Assembly: GCA_963693305.1 (NCBI GenBank)
Contig: OY855905.1
Span: forward strand, 44,784,895 to 44,848,894
Origin: Meandrina meandrites
Lineage: Eukaryota; Cnidaria; Anthozoa; Scleractinia; Meandrinidae
Length of the DNA: 64,000 nt
Direction of reading: 5' to 3'
Below are positions 1 through 11,114 of the stretch, one piece after another; position 1 is the stretch's first letter; the number at the start of each line of letters is the position of its first letter. The notes beneath the pieces were generated by a model, which did no database searches, had not been told where the DNA came from, and saw only the letters and a program-made list of their open reading frames with translations. The translations under genes were made by a program, and so were the position numbers.

Positions 1-31
1 TTAAAATCAAATTCTCGCGTTTTGTTTTCAG

Positions 32-294
32 GAACTGCTGGTGATTCTCTTTCTTATCATCGTGGTCGGCCCTTTACAACCAAAGATCAGGACAATGACA
101 GCGACCCGAGTGGTAACTGCGCTGTGCAGCGTAAAGGAGCCTGGTGGTACGGAAACTGTAATAACTCCAACCTGAACGGTTTCTTTCACAACGGAAAACA
201 CTCAGGCTTTAACGGTGTAAACTGGGGAACCTGGAGAGGTTATAGCTACTCTGTAAAGAGAGCTGAGATGAAAATCAGACCAGTGCGCTATTAG
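32..294 (+). CDS. Fibrinogen-related lectin gene A, last exon only
   Basis: This is the terminal exon of a fibrinogen-related protein (FReD) gene whose other exons lie left of the window. The acceptor (pyrimidine tract then CAG) ends at 31, the exon enters in phase 1, and it stops at TAG 292-294. It encodes the C-terminal third of the FReD: the FTTKDQDND calcium-site segment, a GAWWY segment, SNLNG, and the terminal AEMKIRP. These match the ficolin/tachylectin-type FReD, which in known family members binds acetylated sugars. It is the most divergent copy of the array: it reads GNCNN where B and D read EGCHY and NACHA, FFHNG instead of LYHHG, and ends RPVRY instead of RPVHF. No stop or frameshift is seen, so gene A may be functional. 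An ATTAAA signal follows at 375-380. Confidence 0.85.
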
Positions 295-2022
295 AACGTT
301 CTCTATTTTTGTACTTGCTCGTTGACAAGTACAAAGAAGAAAATTTGTAAAAGAAATCTCAAAGTACCTGGCTGATTAAAACTAATTAAAAATATAAGTT
401 TTGTCACTATTTATTATGTGATTAAGGAGATTAACGAAAGAGAAAGCAGGATATATCTGGGTTAACGTTGCGCTTAGTGAAGCACTCGCTAAATTCAAAA
501 AAATAAGTTGGCAAAAGTATATGTCAGTTTTCGGGAAGTTGCATAAGCAGATAATTCTTCCTTTTCGCCAATATTCTACCTGCTATTCTATGGCTCCTTT
601 CCTTTTCTCTCCCTTTCTATCGTTTTTCTTTTCTCTTTATCTTCCTCTTTCAAGGCGGGAAAGTTTTGACAAGGAAAGCAAAGCTGCATAACTGCGGCAG
701 AATTTCCAAACAAAGATGGAAAAACAAGAAATCCTTGTTCTCAGACAAGTAAAAAAAAAATGAAATGATCAAAGCTAGCCCTCAAGAAATGATTCCCGTA
801 TATCTAACTCTTTAATTCAATTCAAAGGGCCGAACCAAACTTAATTTTATTAGTGGAATAATAAATCCCTTATTCGATGGTTTAACAAATAATACGAGTG
901 AACACTCGAGATGCTACTGAAGGACAACTTCAAACGCTAAGAAATGCCGTTTAATTGAACTGATAGCTGACAAATGTTCAGTGATATTGCGTGCTTCACG
1001 AATACCGAATAAGGGTTTAACTGAGGAATCTGTGTGGATGCCCTGACAATCAATTATCTATTCTTGGTAATTCAACTTTGTCACGCAGAGCAGAGCCTGT
1101 CTGTTTGGTTCTCTTCTTTCTAGGCAAAACGACGTTCACGCTGATCGGCTGCGGGAGTATGCGGTTCGGTTTGATCTCACCTTTCTTCTTGTGGACAACG
1201 GCCTATAACCTGTAGCTGCAAGCTTCAGTAGAGACAACGGCCTTGTCCTTTGGCATTTAAACTACGACAACTTCAAAGCTCACTTACAGAGATAACAGAG
1301 AATTAAGAGATTACAAAGAACAGTTTTGACATAAGTCAGACCAAGAAGACGAGACAAAATGCTCAGAACAAAACACACATTCTAATTCCCGGGCTTTTTC
1401 GCCAGCCGGTCTCGTTTAAATAGTAAGGAGCCTGGTGCTGGTGATGTCATCGGTCACCGCTCGTCTCAGTTCTCGCGATAACCAGCGGAGAACGCCTGGA
1501 GACTGGGGTCAGTAAAGTAGAGCTAAGTAGCTTTCATTAGTGATCTGTAAAACTGCATGCAGTTAAATCTTTCATTATTACACTTGGTCGCTATACATCA
1601 CGATACAAATCGAATCACATCAAAACTTGATAGATATTCAGGACTAATAAAGTTATTTTAACACTGGTAAATGCTAGCTTCAAATTTTTCAGTTATTTTT
1701 TCCCCTCCCCCTAGTTAACTGACGAGCAGAAAATATCAAATTGATTAAAAAAAAAGGACACCAAACCGAAATAATATGGGCCAGGTTGTTCAAAGCAAGA
1801 TTAACTAATCCAGGATTAGCGTGAATTTTGATTTCAGTTTTTTAACTTTTCAGTGAGGTGTTCTGTTTATATTTTGTTCCTCCAGTTTTGACGTCAACTA
1901 ATCTCACCAAACATAAGCAATAAAAACATTTTTATACAAGAGAAATTGAACTCTCGATTAATTTTTAATCTTGGAATAGCGTTAATCGGCTTTCGAATAA
2001 CCCGGCCCTGGTTATTTAGTGG
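295..2022. other. Spacer of duplicated unit 1, left part
   Basis: I see no gene here. The first 100 bases are the 3' flank of gene A with ATTAAA at 375-380. From about 900 onward the sequence is homologous to spacers at about 13,680-15,420 and 24,790-25,790. Shared landmarks include GTGATATTGCGTGCT near 982 and the CGCCTGGAGACTGGGG block near 1492. ORFs in this stretch are short and not conserved between the sister spacers. Confidence 0.6.
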
Positions 2023-2298
2023 ACAATAGTGAAATGTATTTTCCGCTGGTATTCCAGATAATTAGTTCTGTTGAATTCTGTCACACTTGTTGTCGCACAT
2101 TTACGTGCGTTCCGTCACACAAGACCTGTGATTGGTTAGTTTCTGTTATTTATATTTTCTTCGACCGTTATTTTCCACTCACGCTTGCGATCCACGCAGT
2201 TTATATGTCGCTACACACCCCTCCCTCCCACCCAGCTTACTGTGTTCTTTTGTTGTTTTTTCATTTCTGGGCCGTAGAGATGTTACCTACGAAGGCTT

Positions 2299-2345
2299 CA
2301 AGTGCTTCAAATGTGGGAGATATGGCCACTGGGCCAAAGGCCGAT
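2299..2345 (+). pseudogene. CCHC zinc-knuckle remnant of the DIRS element
   Basis: In the frame offset from the RT/RNase H frame, the codons read KCFKCGRYGHWAKGR. This is a retroelement nucleocapsid-type knuckle (C-x2-C-x4-H-x4-C) in which the last ligand is Arg, codon CGA, instead of Cys. The knuckle therefore probably cannot hold zinc normally. It precedes the RT as in Gag or pre-RT regions of DIRS elements, and it needs a frame change to join the next ORF. Confidence 0.6.
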
Positions 2346-2439
2346 CTGCCTTTTGGCCAGGAAACTACAGTTACCAGTCCTACTCTCGTAACTCCTTCCC
2401 AGGGCCTTCCTACAACAAGCCAACAGGAGTTTAGTCAAA

Positions 2440-3971
2440 CCAGTCAGTTATCAAGTATTGAAGAGGACTTAGCGCAGGTACAAGGAATTGTAGAAAAATT
2501 CGAAGTGGAAAGTGGTCGTTCCTTATGCGTAAAGGGCAATCTGAGGGCCCATATTAATTTTTGGAAATCTATGGGCGCACCTGATTTTATTCGATCGATT
2601 ATTGTAAACGGATATCAATTACCATTTACCAGTACACCTATGCCTGTAAAGTTAAGAAATAACAAGTCTGCTAGACTCAATCTGGATGACGGTTGGGCCA
2701 CAGTTCAGGATAAGCAGGGCTGTAGCATTACGGCACAAGCTGTAAGAAAGGATTTGTCCAGTGCAGGATTTATAACCAATGATGAAAAGTCGGTATGGGA
2801 ACCCACCCAGACTTTGAACTGGCTAGGTATCACTTGGAATTCGGTTCTAGGAACTTTGAAAATTGTGGACAGAAGGGTCACAAAGATTCTATGCACCATT
2901 GATCAGATTATCGACGCAAATTTTATGGTTTCTGCAAGAAGATTAGCTTCATTTACGGGGCAAATTATTTCTACTGGTCCTGTGGTTGGCAATATTGCTA
3001 GAATTATGACCAGGCATTGTGTCATGTCTACCTTGTGTTATGACCAATGGGATTTAGAATTTCGCCTCGACGATTACTGCCAAGAGGAATTGTTATTTTG
3101 GAAAAATAACATCAAGAATGTTAACAGTAGAAATTGTTTTGTAAGCACATGTCCCAGCCATTTTGTTTATTCTGATGCTAGCGCTACCGGTTGTGGCTCT
3201 GTTATTGGATTTAATGATGAATACGTGTGCCATAAAATGTGGACGGAGTTTGAAAGCTCGCAGAGCTCCACATGGAGGGAGCTTCATGCAATTGAATTTT
3301 CCTTGCAAGCATTTGCTCCAGTGCTTAAAGGGTCACATGTCAAATGGTTTACCGATAATCAAGCAGCTGCCAGAATCGTTGAAGTAGGCAGTATGAAGTT
3401 AGATTTACACAGAATGGCAAGAAGTATTTTCAAGATTTGCATTCAGTCAGGGATCTACTTAGAGGTGCAGTGGATTCCCCGTACTTTAAATCAACAGGCC
3501 GATTATATAAGTCGCTTGCTGGACACCGACGATTGGCAGATTACCGATGATTTGTTTTTGTCTCTCGATGCTCGTTGGGGAACCCATACTGTAGACTGTT
3601 TCGCAAATTATTATAATCATAAGCTGCCCAAATTCTTTTCTCGGTTTTGGAATCCCAATACAGCTGGAGTTGACTTTTTTATTCAGCCTCTTAGGGAAGA
3701 GAACTGTTGGGTGGTCCCGCCTGTTTCTATCGTCCCGAGGGTTCTGCATTACATGAAGTGTCAAAAGGCTGTTGGTACTGTCGTTGTACCGTTTTGGCCT
3801 TCTGCTCATTTTTGGCCTTTAGTAGCAAATAAGTATCTTAAGTATATATCGGATTACAGCACGCATGTCGGGAACCAGTCCCTCGTTCATTGCAGGAATC
3901 GCAATTCCCTTTTAGGATCCGAGCACTTTAAGGGATACATCGTTGCCCTTAGGATGGAATTTATTGACTAG
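2440..3971 (+). pseudogene. RT (internally deleted) plus RNase H of DIRS-like element
   Basis: One open frame runs to the stop at 3969-3971. The N-terminal part (about 2470-2675) matches the conserved entry of DIRS/Ngaro RTs (GNLRAHINFWKSMGAPDFI, then RNNKSA). It then jumps directly to LDDG at 2682-2693, the end of the catalytic YxDD motif, so about 130 residues of fingers and palm appear to be missing at about 2675-2682. The RNase H (about 3157-3522) looks complete, with acidic residues in YSDAS, HAIEF, FTDNQ and QADYIS. A conserved post-RNase H segment follows (DARWGTHTVDCFA, VVPPVSIVPR, PFWPSAHFWP). The frame stays open despite the RT loss, so the deletion was in frame or the copy is fairly young. 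Confidence 0.8.
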
Positions 3972-4526
3972 CCGTTCCTCTCGTTTATTTATCATTCAAG
4001 CAAGTGGGCACAGGCCACACACTGGGGGTTACTGCACCCAGATTATTGTGATGTTATGATAAGTATGCGTGTTTTTCTCTTTTACACAGTGCTATTGGTT
4101 ACTGCACCTTTTTCACAGTTTACTGCACCCCATTGGATGTACGGGGGTTTCAAGTTTTCCTGACCTTGTGGGCACTGGCCTTTTCTGAATGTGGCAGTAT
4201 AAACGTTGGTTTAGTTAGGTGATCGATCCTGTTTGCGTTATTGCTTAGGCGCTTGCCTTAGCTTGGGGCGTTTGCACCCAATTGAATGTACGGGGTGATA
4301 AGAATTTCTGTCCTCGTGGGCACTGGCCCTATTGAACGTGCATTGCTGGGGTTGTTTGACCAGGTGACCGCACCTGTCAGTGTAGGCACTGGCCTTATTG
4401 AGAGTAACACTTTTATCCTTGGCATGGGTGGCCGCACCTTTTTGTTTTCTCTGCTTTGAAATTAATAATCTTTTGTTTATGGTCTACACGAGTGAAGCAC
4501 CTTTCTTTCACTTTTAGTGTTTTGCT
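3972..4526 (+). repeat. Spacer with recurring GGGCACTGGCC modules inside the DIRS element
   Basis: Between the RNase H and recombinase ORFs lies about 550 bp without a long ORF. The block GTGGGCAC(T/A)GGCC recurs near 4003, 4167, 4316 and, as GTAGGCACTGGCC, near 4382. Two of these blocks are preceded by ATTG(A/G)ATGTACGGGG and others are followed by a (GAC)CGCACC block. These look like diverged tandem modules of about 70-145 bp. Their function is unknown. Confidence 0.5.
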
Positions 4527-4589
4527 TTGTTGTTTCAGATACTCAATTCAAGCAGAGCGTGGGAGCCCCTCCTGTTGTCTTCATCTCTG

Positions 4590-5591
4590 TGCTTTGATCG
4601 GATCGTAAAGGTGATGGCACAATCTCGATCAATCTCTACTGCAAAAGCCTACCTCCGGGTTATTAAGAAGTTTCTAGACTGGTGCAGGACCAGAAAACTA
4701 AGAGTTCAACTGCCATTTTCTGTGAGCACAGTGTCCCTTTATTTATTCGATATCCATCAGTCTTGTGCTTCCAGCGCAACTATGATCCAAACTCTCGTTC
4801 GTTCCTAGCCTCGATCGTAATCCTCTTGACAGCGATTTTTGTAAGAATATTATTGAGTCGACCAAACGCACCAAATCTAAGCCAGTTGTTAAGAAGAAGC
4901 CTTTTTCCCCTCAGATAATAAAGGCTATTCTTGATTTATATAGCAAGGAAGATGCTAATTTGAACGATCTTCTTGTAGCTTCTCTATGTTCGTTAGCTTT
5001 CGCTGGTTTTTCCGATATAGTGAGTTATGTAATATCGTTCCTAACCATATTGAATTTTATAGTGACTATATAAGGATTTTTGTGCCTCGGAGTCAGACCG
5101 ATGTTTATAGGGAGGGTAATTATGTTTATATCAGTTCATCGGGAACTCGAGATTGTCCGGTTAGTGTTCTTAGAAAGTATATGAAGTTAGCTGGTATGGA
5201 TGCTAATAGTAATCTCCCTTTGTTCCGACGCCTTGTTTTTCACAAGAGCAACGCTAGTTACACCCTAAGAGATGGTAAAATCTCTTATACGTCATGTAGG
5301 GAAATTCTTAAAAATGCATTAAAACAACTGGGTTTTAATCCGGGTGATTATGGTCTCCATAGTTTAAGGTCCGGGGGAATAACATCCGTTGTTCGTAACA
5401 GTTGTAATTCGGTTTCGGAAAGGCTCTTGAAAGTACACGGCAGATGGAAGACGGACGCTGCCAAAGATATTCATGTTGAAGAAAGCCTCGATAACAGGCT
5501 ACAAGTAACAAAGTATTTAGGACTTAAATTTTGTTATGCTAGTTCTGACATTTCTACCGAAATTATACCGAAATGTAAGCATTCAATTTAA
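4590..5591 (+). pseudogene. Tyrosine recombinase of the DIRS-like element (frameshifted)
   Basis: This is a phage-integrase-type tyrosine recombinase in three frame segments. The N-terminal SAM-like core-binding part starts in the frame ending at 4806-4808. A frame change near 4800 follows, then a second one near 5008 just before the first catalytic Arg (RYSEL, codon 5013-5015). The last segment carries HSLRSGG (His 5358-5360, Arg 5367-5369) and HGRW (His 5436-5438). The nucleophilic Tyr is expected about a dozen residues after HGRW, in the motif KDxYV. Here that position is His (codon 5472-5474, context KDIHVEES), so strand cleavage should be abolished. The stop is at 5589-5591. I am confident of the family and moderately confident of the Tyr assignment. 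Confidence 0.8.
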
Positions 5592-5771
5592 TGAGAATGG
5601 TTATAAGAAGTTTTCTCGTTTTCTGGAGTTGTAAAATGCTTTGATTATGTATTAAACTGTTTGGATCCGCTTGCGTATCCTACCATATTTCTTGCCGTGT
5701 CTGTTTGATTGTTTACAGGGATTTAAGTGTAAAATTATTTACGTTCGGTTGAGCGTAGCGAATTAGAACGT

Positions 5772-7726
5772 AATTCGAGTTTGTAAAACAAATGGATAGA
5801 AATCAACATTTTTGTAAAAAAAAACGTCATCATCAAACATTCTTGTGTTTGCATTATAAAAAGGCAGAAATTTGCATGAAAACATTTACCTCAATCATTT
5901 ACCTTTCCTTAGCGTCGCTAGCTTCAAAATATGTCTCTTCCCGAGAAAAAGCTGAGGGTCCAACGAGAAAAAACTTTACGTCCAGGCGAGATCCAAAATT
6001 TTGTAGCCGTGTTTGCGGTCCATGGTTTTGTGTTGGCGTATGGCGAATACTGTTTCTACAAGGGTCGACTTACCACAAAGCAAATTCATTCCTCGGTGTC
6101 ATTGTTCCTACCCGACCGATGATAATGCTTTTGGAACACATGCGCGCTAAACACTGGATGATCTAGCTTCTGGGAAAAGGTGAGTCGGTCTTTTAAATAA
6201 ATTCCACAAGTCATCTTGTAATCGATCGAAGTGGATATAATAGTTCAAACCGGCGTTGGCGATCTTCGAGAGCTACAGGTGAATTTGAATTTAATTGTTT
6301 AGAAATTCCACAAGAGAAGACTATCTTGTATGAGTAATATCAAATCAAGACCGAGTAGCCTGTTATTGTCTGCTTAACAGTACAATCCAGATTCCTCGAA
6401 CCTCCAAGGAAACCGAGAATTGGTCCAACAAATTGAGCAATTCGAGAATTCAGGGATAAAAGATGCAGTGTTCAACTAAACGAAGCAAATCCAACAACGA
6501 TCCAACGAGAAACGAATTAGTTCAAGTTATCGGGAGTCCACTGTCTGAGTAACAAGACCAGAAAGCTGAACCTCTGAAATATAAGATTTGTTTGAATCTT
6601 TATATTTGGGTTGTTCAAAGCCGCAAAAAATTTTAATTATGTCTCACTTAAATATATTTTCTTTTGGAATAAAAAAAATCGTAAAACGACGAATGGCTAT
6701 GTACATATCATTTTAAACATAGACCAATGCATTTCTAGTTTATTGAGAGAATTGTCGCCGGGCAAAAATACTTTTATAAAATACCTATATACTCATAAAA
6801 AGAATAAGACTTAGAAACGTAGAGTCTACGCATACAATTCTACACCGCCAAGAAGAAATCCAAATTTTCAGTGGTTGATTAAAAATTCAAAACACGAAAA
6901 GGCGACGAGTTCGCTGACCTGTCATTGAACGCTTTCTTGCATTGCTATATTTCTCTTTTTCACCGCAAAATAAACTCAGCTAAGCGTTCGGTATTTTAGT
7001 TTATAAAATATGGAAAGTCATCAGAGTAATAGCAGTGTCTTGTGGTTTTAAAATCGAAATAATTTTCTCTTAGAGAATCAAAATTTCTAGAAACTGATTG
7101 TCAACGAAACTAAATAGAATAGTAAAATGACTCGGAAAAAAGTGAAAAATCCTTTCGATTTTTTCGGTGTTCTTTTTTTGGAATTTTTTTGGAATTTTTG
7201 TGTTCTTTTGGGAAAGGGTTTGGTGTTGCTTCAATTTTTCTTCGAATTACTTTAGTTTCGCTTGATTGACTTGTGCTGGTAAATAGACAAGACACTTGTT
7301 TACATGTATAAAACTTGAAGGACCGGAAGTATAGAAGTAGAATGTCTGAACTTTTGTTTTGCGGACAATATATTCTCAGTATAGTCAAGCTCACGTAGTT
7401 GAAGTCTCTTAATTTGCTAGTTATACTGAGTTTCCACTGTGCTAGTCTTTTGGAAGTGTTATTGATACACCTGGAAATATTTTATATACACAAACAAAAA
7501 ACAATTTTAGCTATAATATTTATAGCAGTGTGAAAGATTATTTGCACCGCCGCCGCAAAAAGTTCCCCATTGCACTTCTCAGTAGCAGACAAATTAACCC
7601 GCCAAAAAATTATTATACTGAAAAGTCCCAAAAGAAACGTCACCCACAAAAGTATAGAGATAATATTCCATGGTTGTTAACAAATCCTAAAACTAGCGAG
7701 CCTCCGAAAGTAACGACGCTCTGTAA
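5772..7726. other. Spacer of duplicated unit 1, middle part
   Basis: No gene is supported here. The sequence aligns with about 15,430-17,335 and partly with about 25,795-28,140. Shared blocks include GGATAGAAATCAAC near 5792, the CTGAGGGTCCAAC block near 5951, GATCTAGCTTCTGGGAAAAGG near 6160 and the CACCGCCGCCGCAAAAAG block near 7545. The open frames at 5792-6166 and 5931-6122 fall in conserved spacer, but frame is not kept between copies, so I do not call them genes. Confidence 0.6.
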
Positions 7727-8121
7727 GGCCTGGTTTAAACGTCGCATTTTACATGCCCCGAATCAAATTGTCGAATTAAGTGCATGTGAAATGCGATGTT
7801 TAAAACAATTAAATACGGCATATTTGAAGTAAATGCGAGCAGTCAGTCAAATATTCGACTGCTCCAGTTTCATAGCCGTTCTTTGCGGAACAACAACGTG
7901 AAATGGCCAAATTTTGCGTATTGTGGACAACCTGAACCACGACGGATAATTTAAATTTTTGGTTTTTATATTTGGAATTGAACGCTCAGCAATAGCTCAG
8001 CAATGAAATGCGGCACAATTAAATGCAACGTTTAAAGCCAAATGCCGAATTTTTTTAATTCGAGTCGACTCGAATTAGTATTGTATTCGGCGCATGTAAA
8101 ATGCGACGTTTAAACCAGGCC
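7727..8121. mobile_element. Harbinger/PIF-type MITE, 395 bp
   Basis: Inverted ends GGCCTGGTTTAAACG and CGTTTAAACCAGGCC flank the element, and the inverted similarity extends through the GTCGCATTTTACATG segment. A direct TAA lies on each side (7724-7726 and 8122-8124). The sister spacer at about 17,333 reads CTCTGTAAGAAACAAT uninterrupted, giving an exact empty site and fixing the TAA target duplication. A 3-bp TWA duplication with GG-starting ends is typical of PIF/Harbinger elements. There is no transposase, so it is non-autonomous. Confidence 0.85.
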
Positions 8122-9350
8122 TAAGAAACAATAGACGTAACAGATACGACAAGCTGTGGGTCTGTACAAGACTGGTCGCCATGTTTGCCTTACATGACCC
8201 TCACAGGGAGCTTATTCCAAATGCAATGTACAAATCCGTTCTGACATAATATAAACTCTTTTAGCCAGGAAAGCTAAATTTTGGAAACCTGACTGTGCTA
8301 CACTTAAAATGCTAGACTGAAAATGTCGGCAACAACGGCAAGTGGTTTACTGGAATAATACCGTTTTGCAAAAACGCCATTTTGGCTCCAGCGCAGATTA
8401 AAACACGTTTGTGTGCGCTCGAACAAAGGCAGAAATTTGAATGAAAAAGTAGTACTTTCCCTTAGCCTCGGTAGCCTCGTCGTGAGACTAGGCCGGATTG
8501 AACGGAAAAAAGGCGAGGCAAGAACTAAAAGGAACAGGAAGTACAATATTTTGTAGAATATTCTGCTGCCACTAGTGTGGAACGAACAAAAAATCAGTCG
8601 TCGAAGAGACCGGATATTTTTGTATAGCTGAGCGTGTTACTTTATAGGAAAAAATAAATGATAAATTATCAAAACCGATCAGTAGGCTAAAACACATTCA
8701 GTAAAATCTTCGCTGTTAAAATCTGCATATGCTATACTTTCCCTCGAGCTGTTCATTTTAGTGAGCAGACATTAATCGTACGTTAACAGAAACAGAACTG
8801 ATTTCAGTTTCTCTTGGTCAGTCTCGAATTTTATAGTGGTTTTCTTTGCGCATATTACTGAGCAAAATTTGCCTCAAACATCACCAGCGTGTTTGAGCGT
8901 TTCCAACCTTTTTCTGTGCACCTCAAACTCCATGCAATCAAAATACGCTTTGTATCGACAGTGAGGAAGTAAAGGTCCATCTTTTATCTGGAATTTTATT
9001 CACAGTCAGTGTTTAATGAAATATTATATTTACTGCGCGGTAAACCTTGCTGCATTGAATTGCTAGCGGAGAAATTAATCGTAGTACATAATACTGAGGG
9101 AAATTGCCACACCATTTCGATTTAGCAATAGCAAAGAGATTTTTTTACTGGTGTCACTAAAAAAAGTCGGAACATTTTTTCTTGTTGTTTAAATCGTTCT
9201 TTACAAAGCACTCAACATTTTTCCCGAATCTGTCAAAGCAGGCAGCATACAGGATCGTCCTAAAATAGAATAAGTAGCACGTGCACCCGAAAAACATGAA
9301 AAATGTCTTGCAGCGAACTCAGTGACGCAAGCAACTTGTTGTACTTAAGA
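8122..9350. other. Spacer upstream of lectin gene B
   Basis: No gene is seen. The region aligns with about 17,336-20,737 (which carries extra inserted sequence) and in part with about 28,140-29,170. Shared blocks include CAGACTGGTCGCCATGTTTG near 8163 and the GAACTCAGTGACGCAA block near 9315. It ends in the proximal promoter of gene B. Confidence 0.55.
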
Positions 9351-9357
9351 TGAGTCA
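9351..9357 (+). promoter_or_regulatory. AP-1/bZIP-type site TGAGTCA upstream of gene B
   Basis: TGAGTCA is a consensus AP-1 half-pair. Its first base lies 76 bp before the gene B start codon. The surrounding block (AAAGATGAGTCACATC type) is conserved before genes C and D at exactly the same distance. Regulation by a bZIP factor is inferred from the motif and its spacing alone. Confidence 0.5.
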
Positions 9358-9426
9358 CATCTGCTTTTTCGCCAGTCTGTCTCACAGTCAACTGCGGTTA
9401 AGTTAGGCTTTGATCAAATTCGCACA

Positions 9427-10659
9427 ATGATTTGTGTTTCCTCGGGTTTTCGTTGCCGTGTGCTCTTCTTGGCGCTCTTTCTGGCCAGTCAAACTTCAGC
9501 TACGCCAGGAAATAACGCTAATAGCACCCCAGTCAGTTCTACAGCCGCAAAGCATTGTAACAACGTGTACAACAGCTTCTATGCAGGGCCAAACAAGAAG
9601 ATTGAAACGATCCTTCAAGAAATGAAGAAACAACTCACTCAAGTACAAGATGACATCAACATCCTCAAAGGCAACAAGACGTCTGTGAAAGGTAAGAACA
9701 AGCTTGGTTGTGTGTTGAAAAGTTAGCGAAATGTAAGAAAGTGTGCATGCTTATCGATGATAAACCTCCTTTTTACGTTAAACAGCTACGAACTGTGTCG
9801 AGCTGTACAAATCTGGGCAAAGAATCAGCGGTGTTTATACAATCGACCCTGATGGTTTAGGTGCCTTTGATGTGTTCTGTGACCAAACAACTGCCGGTGG
9901 AGGGTGGACAGTGTTCCAGAAGAGACTGGATGGCTCCATTGATTTCTACCGCGGCTGGGCCGACTACAAACGTGGTTTCGGTAACCTGAATAGCGAGTTT
10001 TGGCTAGGACTCGACAAAATAAACCGGCTGACGAAAACAAAGAACAGGCTTCGAGTAGATCTGGAAGACACTGCAGGCAAAACTGCGTACGCCGAGTACG
10101 ACATGTTTGCAGTTACGAGCGAGAGGACTAAGTACCAGTTGAGCCTTGGAACTTACTCAGGTAAACTTTACCTAGCAGTTTTATTATCAAATTTATTTGT
10201 TTCTTTTCTAGGTGATCTAAAAGAGATGACTTTCTTTCTGTAAATATGAATCCGTGATTAAAATATTCTGTTGTGAATTTTTTAAAGTACAAGTAAAACA
10301 ATATTTCCACCTGTTTGTAGCTATTCCTGTTGTAGAACCGCGTGTTTGTAAGTTCTGTATTATTTGAAATTAAATTCTCATGTTTTGTTTCAGGAACTGC
10401 TGGTGATTCTCTTTCTTCTCATCGTGGCTCCTCCTTTACAACCAAAGATCAGGATAATGATGGCAGCTCGAGCAGTAACTGCGCTGTCTCCTATAAAGGA
10501 GCCTGGTGGTATGAAGGCTGTCATTACTCCAACCTGAACGGTCTGTATCATCACGGAAAACACTCATCAGCCGCAGATGGTGTCAACTGGTATCACTGGA
10601 AAGGATATCACTACTCCGCCAAAAGAGCTGAGATGAAAATCAGACCAGTGCACTTTTAA
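9427..10659 (+). CDS. Fibrinogen-related lectin B, complete, 3 exons, 301 aa
   Basis: The exons are 9427-9691, 9786-10160 and 10394-10659, all joined in phase 1 at GT/AG borders; they total 906 nt. Residues 1-25 form a signal peptide (hydrophobic [10 protein letters not shown], likely cut after QTSA). Residues 26-58 carry an N-glycosylation sequon (32-34) and Cys44, which could link subunits. Residues 59-80 form a short coiled coil with a/d positions I59, I62, M66, L70, V73, I77 and L80. The FReD fills about residues 90-301, including [16 protein letters not shown], the FTTKDQDND calcium-site segment, GAWWY and SNLNG. The architecture is that of secreted oligomeric ficolin/tachylectin-like lectins but without a collagen stalk. 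The start was chosen because the signal peptide begins there and is conserved in C and D. ATTAAA lies at 10736-10741. The ligand is unknown. Confidence 0.93.
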
Positions 10660-11114
10660 GAATTTTCTGTCTTTGGTTATTTTGCTGAAAAATGCAAATA
10701 AGAGATTGGAAAAGAAATGTCGCAGTAACTGGGTGATTAAAGTAATTGAAAAACAAGTTTTGTGTTTATTTATTATTTCTTTCCACTTCTATCTTTCCTC
10801 CCCTTTCCTGGTCTCGTTTTTATCTTGAGAAGGAACACAAAATACCCAGAGAAATATGTGTAATGATTTTAGCTCCTCAACTCTGGCACAAAAACCAAAA
10901 CGTGCACGCTTGTAAGAATGTTTCTTTTGTGCATTTGGTTGTATTGTTAGTTATGACGTAATAAATGTCCAAAAAAACATAGGGTGTAAGCGCCTAGCTA
11001 AGAGCGCGCTTGGGAATCAAGGCAAACGCGGGCTCATGCTGAAAGAGTTATTGTAGCGGTCTTCCTGAAACCGTAGCTTGATCGACAGGTCTCGTTTCTG
11101 CAAAATTAGCTCAG
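10660..11114. other. 3' flank of gene B and spacer
   Basis: This contains the 3' UTR with ATTAAA at 10736-10741, then spacer homologous to the sequence after gene D. The matching sequence after D is split by the Penelope-like insertion between 30,690 and about 31,706. No gene is supported. Confidence 0.55.

Larger units (their letters stand above)
2023..5771 (+). mobile_element. Decayed DIRS/Ngaro-type tyrosine-recombinase retroelement
   Basis: A 3.75-kb insertion is defined by comparison with sister spacers. The sequence GTTATTTAGTGG ends at 2022 and AATTCGAGTTTG resumes at 5772, while the spacers at about 15,418 and 25,785 run almost straight through this point. Inside, on the plus strand, are a CCHC-like knuckle, reverse transcriptase remnants, a full RNase H with its downstream domain, and a tyrosine recombinase. 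This order identifies a DIRS-superfamily element. Instead of a DDE integrase, such elements integrate by a tyrosine recombinase. The element is dead: the RT lacks its centre, the recombinase has two frameshifts, and its catalytic Tyr position reads His. I could not resolve terminal or split direct repeats with confidence. Assignment to the DIRS1, PAT or Ngaro clade needs a phylogeny. Confidence 0.85.

Noticed and set aside
2705..3809. Several minus-strand frames inside the DIRS-like element
   Set aside because: They are shadows of the RT/RNase H frame and have no features of their own.
5792..6166. Open frames in the unit 1 spacer (also 15596-15835 and 26010-26222) that resemble one another
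   Set aside because: They resemble one another because the spacer is duplicated. Lengths and frames change between copies, with indels that are not multiples of three.
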